Shown here piece after piece: positions 1 through 11,175 of a DNA stretch of 64,000 bases. Made by a program: the position numbers and the translations under genes. Within the stretch, counting starts at the first letter, position 1. Every line of letters begins with the position of its first letter. This DNA comes from Coffea arabica (taxonomy: Eukaryota > Streptophyta > Magnoliopsida > Gentianales > Rubiaceae), in assembly GCF_036785885.1 (NCBI RefSeq), contig NC_092323.1, positions 6,054,501 to 6,118,500 of the forward strand, read 5' to 3'. The notes under the pieces are model-generated. The model searched no databases. It was not told the DNA's origin and saw only the letters and a program-made list of their open reading frames with translations.

Positions 1-565
1 GAAAAGAAGCAGTTCAAACAATATAGAGGCATTAAAACACACGTACTACGTGCAAAACAAGGGTATTCAAAGTGTTAAGCTCATTCTAAAGAATCCAATG
101 CACATAGTTACCAGATCTCAGCTATATTAGAAGTAGAAAGACTAAAGCAGTCTAAAGCATTGATTAACCCTGTAGGAAAAAAAAGAAGAAATTAGTTCAC
201 CCAAAAGCTCATTTACACTGAATTACTTGCCCCTAAACCCTAGAGTAATGTCTCTACGCCAATAGTTCCAAGTCTCGGAAATGGAAGCGAACAGAAAAAT
301 CATACTACATTCAGAAATTTATAACAAATTTCCACTAGACCATCTCAAATCGTAACAGAATTCCAAGAAATAGATGCATAATCAGGAATTTGACATTGAT
401 AAATTGAATAGAACAATATCGCAAGAGCAAGATTCACAAACCAAAACTGAAATTACCACCAAAACCCGCACAAAAGTTGACTATATTTAAAATTAACAAA
501 TAAAAAATTAGTGGTATGGAAATTTCTATTCTGAAAATAGAGAAAATTAGGGTTTTAGGGCATGC
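1..565 (-). other. Intron 1 of the MRG-like gene (continues off the left edge)
   Basis: AT-rich sequence downstream, on the minus strand, of the first MRG exon. I found no second exon matching the conserved MRG chromodomain continuation in any frame, so intron 1 probably spans the rest of the window edge and the remaining exons lie outside. Nothing else recognisable is seen here. Confidence 0.45.
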
Positions 566-703
566 CTTGGCTTCGTAAATTTTAGGGCCATGGTAAGCTA
601 AGACTTTTTCGCCTTCGGAGAACAGACAGGACTTCTTTGACTCCGGTACGTCGCCAGATGAGTTCTCGCCGTCGCTAGCTGAGTCATCCTTGGAACTCAC
701 CAT
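566..703 (-). CDS. MRG1/MRG2-like (MORF4-related) chromodomain protein, first coding exon only
   Basis: Forty-six codons starting MVSSKDDSASDGENSS and ending FSEGEKVLAYHGPKIYEAK. This acidic, serine-rich lead followed by F-S-E-G-E-x-V-L-A-Y-H-G-P is the signature start of plant MRG proteins, just before the chromo barrel that reads methylated H3K4/H3K36 and recruits histone acetyltransferase complexes in the nucleus. I chose the ATG at 703 because it gives the usual short MRG leader; an upstream in-frame ATG at 904 would add an unrelated tail. The family exon boundary normally falls right after E-A-K. Here that lysine codon is followed by GC rather than GT, so the intron may be GC-AG. The gene is partial because the window ends. 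Confidence 0.72.
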
Positions 704-1405
704 TCCCTTCTTCGTTTTACGCTTTTTCCCTATCAGATTTATATCTTGACTAGAAGGAACAAGAAAATATGGGGTTTTAGCAGGTGAGGTTGCTTGCTTC
801 AGTCCTTTGGCTGGGGGATAACCTAACGCCAAACAAGAGCGCTTGAGCGTCAGGTTTGGAATGGTTAGCCGCGGCGGCGTACGGTGGCGAATTAGCGAGT
901 ACAAATTTTACGTTTCCCACCTCTTTCTTGGTCCGTTCAATTGAGGCACGAGTGGGTAATCCCCGCGTCACGTGCGTGCTGTGCCTGTATGCGGTATGCC
1001 TCTATGTTGCTTTTCTACGGGTCTCCGCCCATGTTACATGTGCCAGTGGCTAAGGCTCACCCAGTGATAATAATAAACGGTTTGTATAGTGAACTCGTTA
1101 AAATGTATTTTCATATTAAAATTTTAGAAATATAAAATTAATTAAAAAATTATATAAATATAAAAGAAACACAGTAATTATTAGTGTGTATATACATGAT
1201 TGATTAGGTGAAATATAGGTGTATTAACAAAAATTATAGGGTACTTGTTAGAAAAATTTCTAGTCACCCGTTAGAAAAACACCTTAATAAAAAGATGTTA
1301 AAAATTATTAGAATTATTTTTTTGGTCAGACAATAGTAATAATTTAAAATAGTTAAATTGTTGTAATTTAAAAAATATTTTTTTTTTTTTGGAAAAGTGG
1401 TGGTT
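704..1405 (-). promoter_or_regulatory. Presumed 5' leader and promoter side of the MRG-like gene
   Basis: Sequence upstream of the MRG-like start. The first 250 bases are GC-richer than the surroundings, as in plant 5' leaders. Beyond about 1080 it becomes AT-rich spacer with no coding signal. No confident TATA box or transcription start could be fixed. Confidence 0.3.
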
Positions 1406-1582
1406 AATTCAATACATATGGATTTTTTTTTTAGAGGTGTCCCGCAGGGAGTGGATCTCGCAAACTATTCCCTACCCTCCACAACTTGCTAGCAGTAAGA
1501 TTCGAACCAGGAATCTAAGGCTCCATCTTCAGCAACCTCAACCACCAGACCAAGCCTCGGAGGGCAATTCAATACATACGGA
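1406..1582 (-). mobile_element. tRNA-derived SINE with 17-bp target-site duplication
   Basis: The 17-mer at 1406-1422 recurs at 1566-1582 with one mismatch. Between them lies about 143 bp. Read on the minus strand it starts with a Pol III A-box-like stretch (GGCTTGGTCTGGTGGTTGAG), has a B box (GGTTCGAATC) about 40 bases on, and ends in an A-run (the T-run at 1423-1432 on the plus strand). Order, size, tail and flanking duplication fit a complete tRNA-derived SINE. The single mismatch in the duplication suggests a fairly recent insertion. The SINE family was not identified. Confidence 0.8.
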
Positions 1583-3500
1583 ATGATTGTAGAAAAGTGA
1601 GTAATTAAAATAATGTAATTCTCTTTAGAAGTAAGGGCATATTAGACTATGTATTAAAGACATAATTTGTTTATCCCAAATTCCTCCCCCTCACTCTACG
1701 TTGGATTAGTCCCAATCTCCAACATAAATAAATAATAACAATGATTGATCTTTTATACATCAATAGTGTATACACTTTCAACCTTAGATGCATGATACAT
1801 AATTCGAATTTGAATTTGAAATTCAAATTTTGCATGTATCATATATCTAACCGTGATGGTGTATATATCGTCAGTGTATATAAGATTTACTCTAATAATA
1901 ATAAGATTTATTTGCAAATAAATAATTTTAATTCAAAAAAACTAAAATGCAAGGTGCAATAAATATGTCTATTAATATACTGAAATTTAAGTGTACTAAC
2001 AAATACTAATTGCACACCAGTTAAAGAAATCCATAATCAAAGTAAGATGACCATTTTGAACTTAAATTGTATGTACATAATTTGTTATAAACATCAATAG
2101 TACTTGTTAGGCTCACGAGTCTGAGAAAACTCTCCAAGCATGAGAGCATGCCTCGCCTGAAAGCTGACACACGCATTACAGATCCATACAGTTGACATCA
2201 AAATCAAAAGCCTTTGGCCTTCGGTGAACCTTAACTTGTGGAGAGAATTTCTTAACAATTTAGTGAAACAATTTTAAACAAAAAAAAAGACAGAGCAAAA
2301 GAAGAAGAATATGTTGTTTAACATGTACACATACAACAACAAAATAGGGAAAAGACAGATAGGAAAGGTCTGATGAAAAGAAATGCAGTTGCGCCAGAGT
2401 TTTTTTTTTTTTTTTTTTTGAAAAAAAAAGTGGCAGCGAGATCTTTGATTTTATCATGTCGCCTCATGCAGGTGTTTTTGAGTTGTACAATCTCCATGCA
2501 TTATGCCGCGGGGTTTACGAACGATTTACAATGGAAGAAATCATTTTTGTTCTTAAAAACTACTACTACCACACTAGAGTGTTAAGAAGCAATAAAGCTC
2601 GTGACAGAAAAATGCAAGCAAGCAACAGAGAGAATCATGCGATGCGAACTTGAACGCTAATGTTTTGATCTCCGGGCTTCTTTTTTTTTTTTTTTTTTGG
2701 GTCTGGCCGTCTGAGTCACAAGCCATTATCTCTAACTCCGCAATATGACTTTCGATGAACACCTTCAAAGTTACGTTTTAATCTTGTGGAGGAGATCAAC
2801 TTGAACTAGAAGGGAAGAAATAGTAGCGCTTTCACTCAATTCAATTATTTATCTATGTATAATTGTTCCACCGAAGATGGAGTCGGCGGTAATCTGCACA
2901 GTCGTATCATGTATGCATGCATATACATACATGTGCAGATAACATGGTTGGTACTGCTTCTGAGATGAATTATTCCCAGGGAATGTAGTTCATATTCACT
3001 CACCAATCACCATCGAGACTTAATTACTACTGTTGGTTGCTTCAGCCAGGGGAAGCATACCGCTAGTTCATGAGAAAAAAATCTACTACATGATCAGAAG
3101 TGGTGGGAAGAGAAATGCGTGCTTCTCTACCCTCCCTGTTCTGGTAATGGGTGAAAAGGAAAGAAACAAACTGGAAAAGGCAAGGAAAATCAGATTGCTC
3201 CTGCTTTTTCAGGAGATCAGGCACCAGAAAAAAATTGTTGGAATTCATGACTATGGTATTACTACGGACAGGGCAAATGTTCAAGTTCCCCTCTGGCGAC
3301 TGCTAATAAAGTATACTTTCCCACTGGCTACATCTAAAGTCAACGGTGCTGGAAAAGGTGAAGCGCACAGGGCAACTAACTACTAGCAAACTTGAAGAAA
3401 ACTCAATGATCTGACAAACACAAAATAGTTAAAAGGTGCATTATTGCTTTCAATCTTATTACCGACCGAAAATCCAGAGCGGAATGATAAGGTCCCACCC
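1583..3500. other. Intergenic spacer, no supported gene
   Basis: AT-rich spacer with long T-runs near 2401-2419 and 2682-2698. Short open frames here lack homology I recognise and are interrupted by homopolymers. The stretch at 2100-2260 is less AT-rich, but I cannot assign it. Confidence 0.4.
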
Positions 3501-3507
3501 TGAAAAG

Positions 3508-4000
3508 CTAATTCACCCGTCCTTGAGAAATTTATTCGACCATGACAAGTTCAAGATCTCGGGCACAACTGGCTTAGACCATAGAGATGCCATGCGCACC
3601 AGTTCCGCAGCTTCAACACCAAAAGCTGACGCTACATATTGAGCCAAGAGCTGGAGAGAATGACAAACACAAACATGAGAGGCATGTGGGCGATGCTGAT
3701 TCTATTAGTCTCTCTTCAATGCACATTTCTTCCATGTTATATTGACTCTAGAATTCTTCTTTCGACTTGTGCAGCAGGGAACGAGACTGCAAGCCCCGAA
3801 GTTCCCCGGGAATCTGCCAAGCTATGCCCATCTTCTGAACCATGGGAGAGCACGAGAAGCCCCTTTGGCATGAGATCCAGAATGCGTTCCCTCGCTTCTG
3901 GCCCAAATCGAAGGGGCAATGGGCACAAGTGAAATTTGTTTCTATTTGGAGTCTACCGACGAAAGATGATTTCCAGTTCCATTTCATAGAGTCCAACAAT
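3508..4000 (-). other. Unidentified exon-like stretch
   Basis: On the minus strand a polypyrimidine tract ending CTCCAG near 3655 is followed by an open frame reading LLAQYVASAFGVEAAELVRM and ending ...FLKDG plus a stop near 3508. A second open frame lies upstream at about 3740-3925 (containing ERILDLMPKGLLVLSHGSED). Both have balanced composition unlike the AT-rich surroundings and could be terminal exons of a gene or pseudogene. I do not recognise the family and could not join the two pieces confidently. Confidence 0.22.
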
Positions 4001-4464
4001 GCAACTGCTGCATGTTATACGCATTCCATCTTATGAATCAAGAAAATTCTTATCAAGTAACAGCCCTTATCCAGCAAGCAATTGCTGATGAGTCTTTTTT
4101 ATCTTTGTCACATTGCAATGGCGATTATCAGAACTAGATATTTGGGAACAATCCTTTTTTTTTTTTTTCTTTTGGGTTACAACCATGTATTAGCAGAAGT
4201 ATTCTTTTCGTTTTATCTCCATAAGAAGTCTCTAACTTTTTAGTCAAAGCTGTTAAAGAGATGCCAACACCAATATGCGGAATCTCATTACCTTCCTAAG
4301 AATTGCTAAACTAATTAATAAGCTTTTGGTAGCTCGACTTGCATTCCGCATCACAGAAAAATTTACTAATGCCATTACAGGAAGGATTCAAAATATTTCT
4401 CGAACAGGCAATAGATCTACGCGGATAAAACAAAGTAGACGGCAATCACATATAACTCACAACA

Positions 4465-5105
4465 TCATCTAGCATCATCCATCCATAGCTGAGAGAGCAC
4501 CTCGCTATCTAGTATTTGTGCTACTTTTGTCAGATGAGTACCTGAACCCATTTCATCTTCACTGATGGCAATGCTGTGAGAAGGCAAGCGACGAATTACT
4601 GGCAATGGCGAGTTGTATGAAATATCCGTATTGCCGTCTTCATGCGATTGTTCTGGAACTGCAGTGTGTTGAAGCTGCAATGCATGCTCAAGATCCCACA
4701 ACACGTCAACCATATTAGGCCTATTAACTTTACATTCTTTTAAACGCTTCTCAACAGTTTCCCCATATCTTCTCGATGAATTCCAGTTAATCTTACCAAG
4801 AGTAGAGGGTCAGCGATTTTGTGAAGTTCTCCTTTCGTTAGACAAGACATTCCCCAGTCAGCAAGGTTTACTTGCTGCCTGGGAAGTGAGTTATCAATGG
4901 CTGGCCTTGCACAAAGCACTTCAAGAAGTACAACGACAAAAGAATACGCATCAGATTTTTGAGTTAATTGAAGGCATCTAAAGTACTTCGAATCAAGATA
5001 ACCAAACCTGCCTTTCACCTCCGTACTGACATGGCTTTGATCAAGAGGACCAAATTGAAGGCATCTAATTAGGCCACCTCCGACACGTACAATAAGTACG
5101 TCCAA
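4465..5105 (-). pseudogene. CrRLK1L-type receptor kinase fragment (FERONIA/THESEUS/HERK family), decayed
   Basis: Two adjacent minus-strand frames give the C-terminal part of a plant malectin-like receptor kinase. The first covers the activation loop and subdomains VIII-X: SHVSTEVKGRFGYLD, then QKSDAYSFVVVLLEVLCARP, then QVNLADW. The second continues NMVDVLWDLEHALQLQ and a serine-rich tail. The family normally reads [44 protein letters not shown]. One frameshift separates the parts near 4768, the glycine of YSFGVV is lost, and the whole ectodomain, membrane span and kinase N-lobe are absent. It is a truncated relic without a partner gene in this window. Confidence 0.85.
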
Positions 5106-5252
5106 TTCAACGACTAATTAGTGCCTTTTAAAGTTTTAATTATAGATTGAGGCCACCACCTTTTTTTTTTGCTATATATATATATAGAAAATTAAAATTT
5201 AGCCGTCATATATAGAAAATTTAATATTTGGCTGTCGACATGTACTACTCTC

Positions 5253-5581
5253 ATGACTAGATTCCGGTAATAATTTGCCAAAACTAGTTAATTAGACTAA
5301 ATGTGCTTAAAAATTAAAACATTCAGTACTAAATTTGCTTTTGTCTAAACTTTAGGAACTAAAATTGTGGATCTGCAAATATTTGGTACCAAAACTTCAA
5401 TTTTCTCTTTCATCTAAGAAAGAATTGCAATTTTGATCCCAAATATTTCGAAAATGAGCCCTTTTAGTCTCCAAAGTTCTAAAAAAATAAATGTGATTCC
5501 AAATGTTTTAATCTCTAAACACATTTAATCTTATTAATTTATTTTTACCAATTGATATCGGAATCTAGTCACTTGCTATTA
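5253..5581. repeat. Long inverted repeat (foldback/MITE-like) with a third solo arm nearby
   Basis: The arm at about 5253-5357 (beginning TGACTAGATTCCGG) is matched in inverted orientation at about 5459-5573 (ending GGAATCTAGTCA), with diverged but alignable interiors of roughly 100 bp each. A further direct copy of the same module lies at about 5860-5957. The palindrome could be a foldback transposon or MITE. No clear target-site duplication was seen. Confidence 0.5.
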
Positions 5582-6257
5582 TGTATTGGCAGTTAATTTC
5601 TTAAAAAAGAATTTAAAAAACTTGAAATAAATATTGTTGACCATAATTTGTAGTAGAAAAGAACTAATTACTTGCATGACGATTGTTTGAGTAATTAACC
5701 TTTAATCCATAAATACAAAAATTCAATTGATAAAAAAAAGTTAAAGGCTAAGTAGTCATGTAACCAATATATGAGTAATTAGTCATATTTTATTATAGAT
5801 TATGGCTAAAAAAATTTTATTGATTTTTTTTTTTCAAAAATTAGTTATTGACACTTGACCATGATGCAGCAGTAATTGATAAAATTCGTCATTAGGACTA
5901 CATGTGCATATAAACTGAAATATTTGGGACTAGTTTTACTTTTATTCAAACTTTAGATCCGTAACTTTGGGTCCATGGCTTAGTTATTACCCATTGAAAA
6001 TTCAATAAACTATATGTTTTTTTTTTAGGAAAAATTCAATAAACTATTTTGATACCACTTTTACCCCCACACTTCCCATTGTATTTACCTCATTGCAGTA
6101 TTAAACAAATTAGATGACTTTCGTCAACTCAGATGGTAAAAGAAAGCCTGCTCCCTCTAAATCATCATCGTATTCTCAATTTCTCATTCTATCCCTCAAC
6201 TCCTTTCAACACCAGAAAGAGTATCAGCTGGGTCTTTCAGACTTCCCTTTCTTCACC

Positions 6258-7187
6258 ATGGTGGGACAGCCGACGGTGACCAAACCTAGCCGGAGCGATG
6301 AGGTGGTAGATGCAGATCAGCAACAACAGATCACCAACCAGGTCAGAGCCCACTTCGAGTCCCTGGCACCCAACCGACCCACCAAGCCCAATAGAAGCGA
6401 ATCGGATTCTACATCCACCCCACCAATAACATCCTACGTCCCTGATCAACACGGCTTCGCTGTCCCGGAGCTGGACAAGCTTATATCTCTTCAATCTCAA
6501 TCTCATGTCTGCTTCTTTCTCATGATTCCCCCCCCTCCGGGCGGCGGGCCTCTTCTATTTATGTCCTTTCAATTTTAATATTCAAATATTGAACAAAGAT
6601 GCATGATTTTTTTTTTTCTGTAGGCAACTTTATTTGGCACGAGCCCAGTGGTGCAAGAAGAGTTCATGGAGACCCATTACTATGAAGAATTGGATTCCGT
6701 TGACAAACAGCACCATAAGGTCCAGTCAATACACTGTTTGCCTTTCTTCAGAAGATCTTGTTTTGTAATAGCAAAATTTTTTTTTTTTGGGGTGTTAAAA
6801 AAGTGCAGTGACGATATTGCCTAAAGCTTAATTATAAGTGGTGCTTTATTGGCCAGACGGGAAGCGGTTTCATAAAGGTGGCGAGCGAGATCAACGGAAA
6901 TGATTATGATCTTCGGCTGGAGAATAATCACGGAGGAATTAGAGAGGTGGTTTTCAAAACCAACCCGGCAACGAACGAGTGGATTCCCAGCCTTGATAAC
7001 CATCAGGTGCGGTCGAGCTGAAATGCTATTGCTAATCAATTGACAAATCCGTAGAATTACGAAACATATACTATTAAAATTAATTAACGTTAGTACAACA
7101 CGGATTGGTATCTTATGTTGTTAACCTGTTGTTTTGACTTAGGTTGCATGCAAGTCTTCCAAACCCGACCGGAGTGAGAGCTCTTAG
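6258..7187 (+). CDS. MEE59: MEE59-like protein (maternal effect embryo arrest 59 family)
   Basis: Four exons join cleanly: 6258-6506, 6624-6719, 6857-7006 and 7143-7187, all with GT-AG introns in phase 0, giving 179 residues. The N-terminus MVGQPTVTKPSRSDEVVDAD and the following QQITNQVRAHF, RPTKPNRSE and ELDKLISLQSQS match what I recall of Arabidopsis MEE59, a small plant-specific protein whose mutant arrests embryo development; its biochemical role is unknown. Exon 3 encodes GSGFIKVASEINGNDYDLRL and the end reads CKSSKPDRSESS. I chose the ATG at 6258 rather than the in-frame ATG at 6114 because conservation starts at MVGQ. No signal peptide, membrane span or catalytic motif is visible. Confidence 0.85.
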
Positions 7188-7422
7188 ATGGTCTTGGATT
7201 GGTATCTGCCGTTGGATTCATCTTTTCACCCTGTTTATGATAATATTCATCTGCAATTCAGATTATTGCTATTATTATATACTACTATTATTGGAGAGAG
7301 ATTGTATGGATGAGACTTTTTCTTCTTTGTTTTTTTTTATTACTACCGGCGATGAACATTTGTGGACTGTGGAGTACAATAAATTCGAGGGCTTTCTTTC
7401 TTGGATTAATAAGGGAAAGGAG

Positions 7423-8455
7423 TAGAGGTGGCTCCCAATGGCCACCCATGCCGGTGGGGAATTTGGACGGGATGAGTATTGTAATTTGATATTGGGTTTA
7501 AAATGAGACAAATTTTAATTATATCCATTAATTGATGGGAAATTTTGGAAAATACTTGGTTATCCATTGGGTCCAAATATCTCACCAAAAAATTTAGTTT
7601 ATTCAAAAATTATCTCTAATAGTTTTTCTAGTCATACCAGCGAATATAATTTAGCAGTCTTCCTAGTCATTATCCACAAGAATTTTCAACGTTTCAGTTA
7701 GTTTAGACCTGCTATCCTTGGACAATGATGATGATAAATATTCAACATTCTAAGTGCCTTGGTCATCTTGATATCTGTTGGAATATGGTTATATATCTAT
7801 CTTTTTCTTTATTTGTTAATCCAATTTTTGGTGGGAATCCTGAGTATAAGGCACTTGCATGTTTTTTTTTCTTGTTAGCTATTTCCTTAACCATTTTGTT
7901 TTCATGCTTTTGAGGAAGTGAAAACATCAACTTCATATATGAATAAACCAAAATGTTCATTCTTTTGATTTAATCCAGGGAAAAGATATGTGTATTCTTA
8001 CCAAAATGTTATGTCTTTTTTAAGCAATTATTGATCATTCTAGAGCGTAAATCAATGTTATTCAGACTCGGTGGACTAATTCGATTACCCAATGCTACTA
8101 CTTGCTAACTCAAAGATCATTTTTTATGGTAATATGATTTTGTCGGAAATTGCATTACATTCCCTATTTGATGAAAAAATGAATTCATGAAAATATAAAT
8201 TCACAATAAGACTAACAAAATTTAATAAATAAAAAATATTAAAGTTATATAAAAAATAAAAAATGAATTAAAGGAAAAAATATATAGAAAATAGATTTGA
8301 ATATTGGGCAGGATTAATCTAAACTCATCCCAAAGTGATCCCGCCCAAGTTAGTCTTAAAATACATATGGGTAAGGTTGGATCCAAATCCATATGACTCG
8401 ATTCCATCTCAAACTCAAGTAAATTTGGTCCATCTCACCCATTTTGCCACCTCTA
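7423..8455. mobile_element. Non-autonomous hAT-type DNA transposon (about 1.03 kb)
   Basis: The ends form a 10-bp terminal inverted repeat, TAGAGGTGGC at 7423-7432 and GCCACCTCTA at 8446-8455. They are flanked by an 8-bp direct repeat, GAAAGGAG (7415-7422) and GGAAGGAG (8456-8463), seven of eight identical. Eight-base target duplications with TAGRGGTGGC-type ends are typical of hAT elements. The interior is AT-rich with no transposase frame, so it is a deletion derivative or MITE relying on a transposase elsewhere. Confidence 0.78.
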
Positions 8456-8463
8456 GGAAGGAG

Positions 8464-9760
8464 GTCTTGTACTGGTGTTGGCCTGGCGCATAGGGTGGTC
8501 GGTCGGTTTAGCATTGGATCTTTAACAATTTAATTCAGAGTTTTGATTGGAAAAGGATTATCGAGGAATAAATTGATTTGGCTGGAGGCATCCAAAGCTC
8601 AGCCATTGGAGGCCATGTGCAAAGATCGCCATATGATTAACAAGAAGGTTGTTTTACAAGCCTCCTCGTCGAGCACTTAATTTTTTTTTTGTTTCAAGGG
8701 TATAGGTAATAAATAGGTGCATTATGATTCAACAATAAACTAAATAGATGCTAGGCAATTTATGGGATGATATAGACGCCATTTTGATGAATAGTCTTCA
8801 ATTTTCATATATGGAGCAGCATGTTGAGCTTAACCATCTGAATGAGCTTGTGTTTGGGGTTCTTCATGATAACAATGCAGTTAAGTCTGAGAGTAAATTA
8901 TTTTTTTTTGGCAATGAATATTCAATTAAATTGTTTTTTTTTTTTTGTTACACCTTAACGTATACATTTGTTTCATATCATAACAAAAAAACTACTTCGA
9001 TTGGAAATTGAATTTTTTTAAAAAAACAAAAGTAAGAAGAAAGAAAAATGTCTAAAGAAAGGAAAGAGTAATTCCTTCCTCGAGCTCAAACTCAATCACG
9101 TGCTTTTGAGATTCTTACATGCTTTAAGGCGGTGACATAAAGATATGAAGTCCAAGCAAGTATCTCTCCAAGTCCCCATAATGTCATAGATTAGCTACTG
9201 TACATGAAAAATGATTACATATGTATGGATCATGTAGTCATTTTAGGCTAAAAAATAGTTAAAAATTTAGGTTGAAATTAAATTTTGTTAACTTAAATTT
9301 ATAAGGGATGTGAAGTTAATATTTTAAAAGCGAATGACTTATAAAAATTCATTTGGCGAATTTTCAGAGATGTTTCAAATGATTTTCCTTATTTAATAAT
9401 TCGTAAAAGTTTAAATTATTTTCACTAAAATTTTCTCAATTCAGGGTGGTTTATAACAATATGTGAAATTTATAGTACGGTTGTTCCATTTATTTTATGT
9501 GCTTATCTTGCAAATATGACAAATCTTTATACAAATATTTATTCAATTAATGGTGTGTACAAGTTTTACCATAAATTATTATACATACAATAATTGTGGA
9601 AAGAGCTACACATTATTCTTGTTCCAGAAACATAACAATACATTGGAAGGACTTTCTTCAATAAAGCCGGAAAAAAGAGAAAAAAGAAAAAAGGTGTAGT
9701 GACTTTTGTTTGCTTTCACTGCTACACCAAGTAAATTGAACATGTAATTACCAACAAACA

Positions 9761-9800
<40 letters not shown>

Positions 9801-10572
9801 AAATATATATTGAACATGTAATTGAATATTCTATCTTCTCCCCAAACAGGCAATCTAATCACACTTGTCGTCAAATTGGCCACCCCCACCAACACTTATT
9901 TGTTACTAAACGAAATTGAACTCTTGCTTATTGTCACGTATTTACCGATCCTCCACGACTATTTACGTCTCTTTATTAGTATTGGGTAATTAGTGGTTTA
10001 GATTTTTTTTCCTCCAAATTCCGAATCATACACTCAGAATTTTTCTAGTTTCGATTTACCGTCCTTTGAGTATAATTTTTATGGGTCATTGATGATGATG
10101 CAAACCATTCGAAACGACTAAGAAATCACTTGCATACACTGCAATAATAGCAAATGTCAAACATGCAAAACTAAACATTCTTATGTTTAATTATTTCTTA
10201 CTTGAGATGAATCCACTTTTTATTTTTTATTTTTTATTGTGTAAGTGGGAGTGTTCGAATCCGGATTTCCCATTTACACTTCTTCCCGTGCTTCACCCAA
10301 CTCATTCCCTTGAATGAATTCACTTGATTGTTGTTATTCTTCTGTAACCTTTAATTTTAAGTAATATAAGACTGACAATTTTTTCCTTTTTATTTTTAAG
10401 ACTTTTTTTTTTTAAAAAAAATTGCGCTTAATACTACTAACTACTAAGGACATTTTTATTTCTCTTTTCCTTTTACCGTCCAATTCCATCACTAGCCTAC
10501 TGAATTTTCTTTTGGCATCACCTTAATTTAATCTCCATACCATACCAGTGACTTCTTTGGCAGGAGGAAAAG
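8464..10572. other. Intergenic spacer
   Basis: AT-rich with no supported gene. It contains a segment at about 9241-9380 that recurs, diverged, at about 30100-30210, so it is part of a dispersed repeat. A B-box-like GTTCGAATCC lies near 10254 beside a T-rich tract and could be a degraded SINE. Confidence 0.4.
9761..9798. repeat. (AT)n microsatellite
   Basis: About 38 bases of almost pure AT dinucleotides. Confidence 0.95.
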
Positions 10573-10715
10573 TTAGGTTGTGTTTGGATTGCATTTTTCA
10601 TGGAAAAATTATTGTAGCGATTTGATGTATGTGAGGAAAAAAGTTAATAGAGAAATGTGATCACGGGAAACCACGTAATTTTTCGACGGAAAATCGCAAT
10701 CCAAACAAGGCCTAA
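10573..10715. mobile_element. MITE, copy 1 of a family with TTTGTTTGGAT-type ends
   Basis: Roughly 20-bp imperfect terminal inverted repeats: TTAGGTTGTGTTTGGATTGC on the left, and GCAATCCAAACAAGGCCTAA on the right in inverted orientation (about 17 of 20 pair). The element is 143 bp with no coding capacity. A related, more diverged copy lies at 56372-56513. The target-site duplication is not obvious. Confidence 0.65.
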
Positions 10716-11175
10716 TTATGGGAAAGTGAAAATAGCTAGGACTGTCTGTGACAAAGAAATTTGCAGAATAGGTTTTCTTTTCTTTTTTTTAAACACTTTG
10801 CGTTCTTTTTTTTTTATTATTATTTTTCCCCTTAGTCCGCAAAGCAAAATAAAATAATGTGTAGAATTTGGATAAGGAAGAGCACTGCTGCTATTCACGA
10901 CCCTCTGTGTTGTATCAGGACTCAGGGAGCTGTTTGGCTCAGCTGTTGAGAATATCTCCCTAAACGTCATCATCTTCCCTATTCTCTGCCTCCCCACTCC
11001 CTACCTCCCTCCCGTCGCGCCTCTGACGTAACGGCAAGAGCGTAACAGTTCACCTGAATTTTCTAACCGGCAAATAGCCACCAACTGTTATTTCCGCTGA
11101 AAACCAAGCCGCTTAGGTTTCACATGATCCTGAAGTAGCAACAGCATTGTCAACTTCGGGTGGGGCTCTGCTAGC

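Noticed and set aside
6114-6257. Upstream in-frame ATG for the MEE59-like gene
   Set aside because: The added 48 residues are low in complexity and not conserved in the family, which begins MVGQP; this is more likely 5' leader.
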